This document shows, piece by piece, positions 60,013-64,000 of a DNA stretch of 64,000 bases (position 1 is its first letter; each line of letters opens with the position of its first letter). Origin of the DNA: Blautia sp. Marseille-P3087. Its GTDB lineage: Bacteria > Bacillota > Clostridia > Lachnospirales > Lachnospiraceae. A program made the position numbers and the translations under genes. The notes beneath the pieces are model-generated. The model was not told the DNA's origin, ran no database searches, and worked only from the letters and a program-made list of their open reading frames with translations. The stretch spans positions 2,897,941 to 2,961,940 of the forward strand of contig NZ_LT635539.1 in assembly GCF_900120195.1 (NCBI RefSeq), given 5' to 3'.

Positions 60013-60438
60013 ATGGTGACAGAGACAAGAAGCCCTGAAGAAACATATGAATTAGGTCGAAAAATCGGTCTGCAGGCAAGACCTGGTCAGGTATATACAC
60101 TGACCGGAGACCTGGGAGTAGGAAAGACAGTATTTACGCAGGGAGTTGCTGCAGGACTTGGGATTACGGAGCCGGTAAGCAGCCCGACATTTACGATTGT
60201 ACAGGTTTATGAAGAAGGACGCCTGCCATTTTATCATTTTGACGTTTACCGGATCGGGGATATCGAGGAAATGGAAGAAATCGGATATGATGATTATTTC
60301 TTTGGCAAGGGTATTTGCCTGATCGAATGGGCAGAACTGATTGAGGAGATTTTGCCGGATGACAGAATTTCCATTACAATAGAAAAGAATCTTGAGCAGG
60401 GATTTGATTATCGCCGGATCACTGTGGAAGGTTTGTAA
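60013..60438 (+). CDS. tsaE: tRNA threonylcarbamoyladenosine biosynthesis ATPase TsaE
   Basis: About 141 residues. TsaE is the ATPase of the bacterial t6A37 complex with TsaB and TsaD. Walker A is in TLTGDLGVGKTVFTQGVAAG, and PVSSPTFTIVQVYE and PFYHFDVYRI are typical. ATG 60013 (AAGGTGATT upstream) is chosen; GTG at 60001 would add four residues and is possible. It opens the tsaE-tsaB-rimI-rnz-tsaD run. Confidence 0.92.
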   Translation: MVTETRSPEETYELGRKIGLQARPGQVYTLTGDLGVGKTVFTQGVAAGLGITEPVSSPTFTIVQVYEEGRLPFYHFDVYRIGDIEEMEEIGYDDYFFGKGICLIEWAELIEEILPDDRISITIEKNLEQGFDYRRITVEGL

Positions 60439-60485
60439 GAAATTTTATCTGTTTTATCTGGATGGATGAAAAGAGGAGATAGGAT

Positions 60486-61208
60486 ATGAAGATTTTAGGA
60501 CTTGACAGTTCCGGAATCGTGGCATCTGTTGCTATAGTAGAGGACGATGCGCTGATTGCGGAATATACAGTCAATTATAAAAAAACACATTCACAGACAT
60601 TACTGCCGATGTTGGATGAGATTGCAAAAATGACAGAACTTGATCTGAACAGCATTGATGCAATCGCAGTAGCAGCAGGACCTGGTTCCTTTACAGGGCT
60701 GAGGATTGGGTCAGCAACAGCAAAGGGACTTGGACTTGCCTTAAAGAAACCATTGATTGCCATTCCTACTGTAGAGGGACTGGCATACAATCTGTATGAT
60801 ACACCGGGGCTGATCTGTCCGATCATGGATGCGCGACGCAGGCAGGTTTATACAGGCATTTACTGTTTTACTGATCATCAGCTGGAAGTGGTGGAAGACC
60901 AGATGGCAGTGCCGATGGAAACTATGATCGACAAGTTGAATCAGCGTGGAGAAGCGGTGACTTTTCTTGGCGATGGAGTACCGGTTTTTCGTGAGCTTAT
61001 TGAAGAAAAAATGACAGTGCCGTATTCTTTTGCGCCTGCACACGTAAACAAACAGAGGGCAGCAGCAGTCGCAGCGCTTGGCGAGATTTATTATAGTCAG
61101 GGAAAAACAGAAACGGCAATGGAACATGTTCCGGATTATCTGCGTGTTTCGCAGGCTGAAAGAGAGCGTGCTGAGCGGGAGGCGGCAAAGGCCGACGGTA
61201 ATTCATGA
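60486..61208 (+). CDS. tsaB: tRNA threonylcarbamoyladenosine biosynthesis protein TsaB
   Basis: 240 residues, an inactive paralog of TsaD that holds the t6A complex together. The N-terminus KILGLDSSGIVASVAIVEDD and AAGPGSFTGLRIGSATAKGL are family hallmarks. The stop overlaps the rimI start by four bases. AGGAGATAGG precedes the ATG. Confidence 0.93.
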   Translation: MKILGLDSSGIVASVAIVEDDALIAEYTVNYKKTHSQTLLPMLDEIAKMTELDLNSIDAIAVAAGPGSFTGLRIGSATAKGLGLALKKPLIAIPTVEGLAYNLYDTPGLICPIMDARRRQVYTGIYCFTDHQLEVVEDQMAVPMETMIDKLNQRGEAVTFLGDGVPVFRELIEEKMTVPYSFAPAHVNKQRAAAVAALGEIYYSQGKTETAMEHVPDYLRVSQAERERAEREAAKADGNS

Positions 61209-61639
61209 CGTTTCGCGAAATGTCAGTAGAGGATCTGGAGCAGGTCGTAGAGATAGAAAAAGCCCTTTTTTCTGATCCATGGACGAAGGAAGGCTTTTTT
61301 ACATTTCTGACAAAAGAGAATACCATGTTTTTTGTAGTCGAGGAAAAAGGAAAAATACTCGCATATTGCAGCATGCAGACAGTTCTGGATGAAGGCGATA
61401 TTCTGAATGTTGCTGTTCGTTCAGACAGACAAAAAGAAGGTATCGGCTATTTCCTTGTGGACAGCATGCTTAAGATGGCAGAAATGATCGGAATTCATAT
61501 TGTGCATCTTGAAGTGCGGGAAGGCAACGGAACGGCAAGAAGACTGTACGAAAGACTTGGATTTAAAGAAGATGGACTTCGCAGGGATTATTATACTGAT
61601 CCTACCGAAAATGCAGTTTTAATGACGAAGATGCAGTAA
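61205..61639 (+). CDS. rimI: Ribosomal protein S18 alanine N-acetyltransferase (GNAT)
   Basis: 144 residues with a GNAT fold: VAVRSDRQKEGIGYFLVDSM (acetyl-CoA site, Q/RxxG-type) and LEVREGNGTARRLYERLGFK. RimI acetylates the N-terminus of S18; in this operon position between tsaB and rnz it is the usual annotation. The ATG overlaps the tsaB stop (ATGA). Confidence 0.88.
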   Translation: MTFREMSVEDLEQVVEIEKALFSDPWTKEGFFTFLTKENTMFFVVEEKGKILAYCSMQTVLDEGDILNVAVRSDRQKEGIGYFLVDSMLKMAEMIGIHIVHLEVREGNGTARRLYERLGFKEDGLRRDYYTDPTENAVLMTKMQ

Positions 61640-61656
61640 ATGCAGGAGTGAAAAAT

Positions 61657-62568
61657 ATGTTGGATTTATGTTTACTGGGCTGTGGTGGTATGATGCCACT
61701 CCCTAGGCGGTGGCTGACTGCGCTTATGACGCGTTATAACGGGAGCAGTCTGCTGATTGACTGCGGAGAGGGAACACAGGTTGCAATTAAAGAAAAAGGA
61801 TGGAGTTTCAAACCAATCGATGTGATTTGTTTTACACATTATCACGGAGATCATATCAGTGGTCTTCCGGGACTTCTTCTTACAATGGGGAATGCAGATC
61901 GAACGGAACCGCTTACGCTTGTCGGTCCTAAAGGACTGGAGCGTGTGGTGAATGCACTTCGCGTAATTGCACCGGAACTCCCTTTTGAGATTAAATTTAT
62001 AGAAGTAACAAAACCATTTGAAGTACTGGAACTTAACGGGTACCGTATTAGCGCATTTCGTGTGAATCACAATGTGATCTGTTATGGCTATACGATTGAG
62101 ATTCTGCGTCAGGGAAAATTTTCACCGGAACGTGCCAGAGAACAGGAGATTCCGCTGAAATACTGGAATCCTCTTCAGAAAGGCCAGACGATAGAGGCGG
62201 ATGGCGTGGTGTATACGCCGGATATGGTTCTCGGACCGGATCGAAAAGGTATTAAGGTGACATACACGACGGATACGCGTCCGACGGAATCTATTTTGCA
62301 TAATGCCGTAAATTCGGATCTCTTTATCTGTGAGGGAATGTATGGAGAAGAAGACAAAATTGAAAAAGCAAAAGGCTATAAACACATGACATTTCGTGAG
62401 GCGGCAACACTTGCAAAAGATGCAGAAGTCAAAGAACTATGGCTGACGCATTACAGTCCGTCCTTGATTCGTCCGGATGAGTATATGGATATGGTACGTG
62501 GCATTTTCCCGAATTCATGGCCGGGCAAAGACGGAAAAAGTGTTGAGTTAAATTTCGAAGAAGAATAG
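61657..62568 (+). CDS. rnz: Ribonuclease Z
   Basis: About 303 residues. It trims tRNA 3' ends. The metallo-beta-lactamase motif is FTHYHGDHISGLPGLLLTMG (HxHxDH), and CGEGTQVAI, SAFRVNHNVICYGY with a metal-binding His, TYTTDTRP and the late LTHYSPS are consistent. ATG 61657 is favoured, with CAGGAGTG eight bases upstream; GTG 61648 lies within that site. It is placed between t6A genes, so this run handles both tRNA end processing and base modification. Confidence 0.9.
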   Translation: MLDLCLLGCGGMMPLPRRWLTALMTRYNGSSLLIDCGEGTQVAIKEKGWSFKPIDVICFTHYHGDHISGLPGLLLTMGNADRTEPLTLVGPKGLERVVNALRVIAPELPFEIKFIEVTKPFEVLELNGYRISAFRVNHNVICYGYTIEILRQGKFSPERAREQEIPLKYWNPLQKGQTIEADGVVYTPDMVLGPDRKGIKVTYTTDTRPTESILHNAVNSDLFICEGMYGEEDKIEKAKGYKHMTFREAATLAKDAEVKELWLTHYSPSLIRPDEYMDMVRGIFPNSWPGKDGKSVELNFEEE

Positions 62569-62580
62569 AGGGGCCATAAA

Positions 62581-63600
62581 ATGAAAGATACATTGATTCT
62601 GGCAATAGAAAGTTCATGTGATGAGACAGCGGCTTCTGTAGTAAAGAACGGAAGAACAATTCTGTCAAATGTTATATCGTCGCAGATCGAACTTCATAAG
62701 TTATATGGAGGTGTTGTACCTGAAATTGCCTCCCGTAAACATATCGAAAAAGTAAATCAGGTAGTTGAAGAAGCATTAAAGAATGCAGATGTCACACTGG
62801 ATGATCTGGATGCCATTGGTGTTACTTATGGTCCGGGTCTGGTTGGTGCGCTTCTGGTAGGAGTGGCAGAGGCAAAAGCAATTGCATACGCTAAGAAGCT
62901 CCCGCTGGTAGGCGTGCATCATATTGAAGGGCATGTTTCTGCAAATTATATTGAACATCCGGATCTGGAACCGCCGTTTCTCTGCCTGATTGTGTCAGGA
63001 GGACATACACACCTTGTAATCGTCAAAGATTACGGTGAGTTTGAAATCCTCGGACGTACACGTGATGATGCAGCGGGAGAGGCATTTGATAAAGTTGCCC
63101 GTGCAATTGGACTGGGGTATCCGGGCGGTCCGAAGATTGACAAGCTTTCAAAAGAGGGAAATCCGGAGGCTATTGTGTTTCCGCGCGCAAAAATCGGAAC
63201 CTGTCCTTATGATTTCAGCTTTAGCGGTGTGAAATCAGCTGTCCTGAATTATATCAATCAGGCGCAGATGAAAGGCGAAGAAGTGAATCGTGCGGATCTT
63301 GCAGCTTCCTTCCAGAAAGCAGTAGTAGATGTTCTTGTGGAGCATACGATGCTCGCAGCAAAAGATTACAAGATGGATAAAATCGCGATTGCGGGTGGAG
63401 TTGCGTCCAATGGAACACTTCGCGCGGCAATGGAAAAAGCATGTGTGGAAAACGGTTATAAGTTTTATCGTCCGTCACCGATTTTCTGCACAGACAACGC
63501 GGCAATGATCGGTGCGGCAGCGTACTATGAATATATGAAGGGAACCCGTCATGGATGGGATCTCAATGCTGTACCGAATTTAAAACTCGGTGAACGTTAA
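62581..63600 (+). CDS. tsaD: tRNA N6-adenosine threonylcarbamoyltransferase TsaD
   Basis: 339 residues, normal length. TsaD transfers the threonylcarbamoyl group to A37 of ANN-decoding tRNAs. The metal-binding histidines are in [13 protein letters not shown]; other landmarks are [51 protein letters not shown] and the late [24 protein letters not shown] precedes the ATG. It is last in the t6A run; ispD follows after 24 bases. Confidence 0.96.
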   Translation: MKDTLILAIESSCDETAASVVKNGRTILSNVISSQIELHKLYGGVVPEIASRKHIEKVNQVVEEALKNADVTLDDLDAIGVTYGPGLVGALLVGVAEAKAIAYAKKLPLVGVHHIEGHVSANYIEHPDLEPPFLCLIVSGGHTHLVIVKDYGEFEILGRTRDDAAGEAFDKVARAIGLGYPGGPKIDKLSKEGNPEAIVFPRAKIGTCPYDFSFSGVKSAVLNYINQAQMKGEEVNRADLAASFQKAVVDVLVEHTMLAAKDYKMDKIAIAGGVASNGTLRAAMEKACVENGYKFYRPSPIFCTDNAAMIGAAAYYEYMKGTRHGWDLNAVPNLKLGER

Positions 63601-63624
63601 ATAACAGTATCAGGAGGTTCTGAA

Positions 63625-64000
63625 ATGAAAGAAAAAATTACGGCAATTGTTCTGGCAGCAGGACAGGGAAAACGTATGCACAGTAAAATCCAGAAACAGT
63701 TTCTGGAGATTCAGGATCATCCTGTATTATATTATTCTTTAAAATGCTTTCAGGACAGTCCGGTGATCGATGATATTATTCTTGTGACACAAAGTGATAT
63801 GATTTGCTATTGTAAGGATGAAATCGTTGACCACTACTCTTTTACGAAAGTATCAGATGTTATTGCCGGCGGTAAAGAACGCTATGATTCTGTCTATCAG
63901 GGACTCCTTGCCTGCACAGACACTGATTATGTGTTTATACATGATGGAGCACGTCCATTTATTACAGAAGAAATTCTTAAGCGAGGTCTTGCCGGTGTAA
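63625..64000 (+). CDS. ispD: 2-C-methyl-D-erythritol 4-phosphate cytidylyltransferase, N-terminal part (cut by window end)
   Basis: The frame starts at ATG 63625 (AGGAGGT seven bases upstream) and is open to the window end, 125 codons. The N-terminus ITAIVLAAGQGKRMHSKIQK is the cytidylyltransferase signature, and VIAGGKERYDSVYQGL and YVFIHDGARPFI are IspD motifs. IspD makes CDP-methylerythritol in the MEP isoprenoid pathway. It could be the related ribitol-5-phosphate enzyme, but the motifs fit IspD better. Confidence 0.88.
   Translation, partial: MKEKITAIVLAAGQGKRMHSKIQKQFLEIQDHPVLYYSLKCFQDSPVIDDIILVTQSDMICYCKDEIVDHYSFTKVSDVIAGGKERYDSVYQGLLACTDTDYVFIHDGARPFITEEILKRGLAGV

Noticed and set aside
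1..64000. CRISPR arrays, tRNA or rRNA genes, and DDE-type insertion sequences
   Set aside because: None seen. The only tandem repeats are inside protein tails, no cloverleaf or rRNA core sequence was recognised, and the only recombinase is the serine type at 14220-16169.

Overview
The window looks like chromosome of a gut-type Firmicute of class Clostridia, most likely family Lachnospiraceae. The grounds are a moderate-to-low GC content, AGGAGG-type ribosome binding sites before nearly every gene, sigma-A style promoters, and the gene set: HPr kinase, ROK glucokinase, a shared MsmK-type sugar ATPase, a TusA/YedE/DUF3343 sulfur-selenium cluster, DUF1846, and a translation-GTPase fused to a YacP-type nuclease domain. 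No species can be named from sequence reading alone. No rRNA, tRNA or CRISPR array was seen.

Layout. 1-3.5 kb: end of an Asp/Ser/Tyr-rich exported-type protein, then a molybdate ABC transporter (modA-modB-modC). 3.5-8.6 kb: a CdaR/PucR-type regulator, a stand-alone sugar ABC ATPase (msmK-like), a MATE exporter and an AraC regulator. 8.7-16.7 kb: an NMT1/THI5-like substrate-binding protein gene split by a 6,975-bp integrated element. The element carries a large serine recombinase, a decayed primase/mobilization region, a PemK/MazF-like toxin, a two-TM protein, an XRE regulator and a GyrI-like protein. 16.8-19 kb: a decayed stretch with a small orphan protein, an AraC gene with an in-frame stop codon, a truncated rhamnose-binding protein gene and an intact rhaM. 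19.1-23.1 kb: malQ and glgB (alpha-glucan metabolism) and a TetR regulator. 23.1-29.7 kb: four overlapping genes encoding GTPase-NYN fusion, LRR protein, metallopeptidase/VWA protein and MoxR-type AAA+ ATPase. 29.8-34.8 kb: a secreted metallo-beta-lactamase-fold protein, then a sulfur/selenium cluster. 35-39.5 kb: greA, a Na/Pi symporter with a PhoU-like tail, and a PhoB/PhoR pair. 39.5-48 kb: an amino-sugar/host-glycan type locus (nagB, AraC, nucleotidyltransferase, NahK-like kinase, ABC importer without its own ATPase, galE). 48-64 kb: housekeeping genes (DUF1846, ftsH, uvrC, hprK, glk, a class A PBP with a 12-bp repeat tail, yigZ, cyclophilin, tsaE-tsaB-rimI-rnz-tsaD, start of ispD).

How the parts fit. 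The sugar importer at 43.6-46.7 kb lacks an ATPase and may borrow the stand-alone MsmK-like ATPase at 4.7 kb. HPrK and Glk supply catabolite-control and glucose-phosphorylation functions. NagB, the NahK-like kinase, the nucleotidyltransferase and GalE together suggest uptake and Leloir-like handling of N-acetylhexosamine sugars. The Na/Pi symporter and PhoBR look like one phosphate-response unit.

Most notable points. (1) Removing 9175-16149 restores a continuous 339-codon ORF across a shared 6-bp core. In the predicted circle the recombinase reading frame runs across the junction for 27 more codons, to a stop followed at once by a terminator; the attachment site therefore lies inside the recombinase gene, and integration swaps its C-terminus. 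(2) The 23.1-29.7 kb cluster joins a ribosome-protection-type GTPase fused to a Rae1/YacP-like nuclease with a MoxR/VWA pair. It is the best candidate here for an undescribed multi-protein system. (3) An AraC gene with a TGA at codon 17 sits back to back with a deletion-truncated rhaS.
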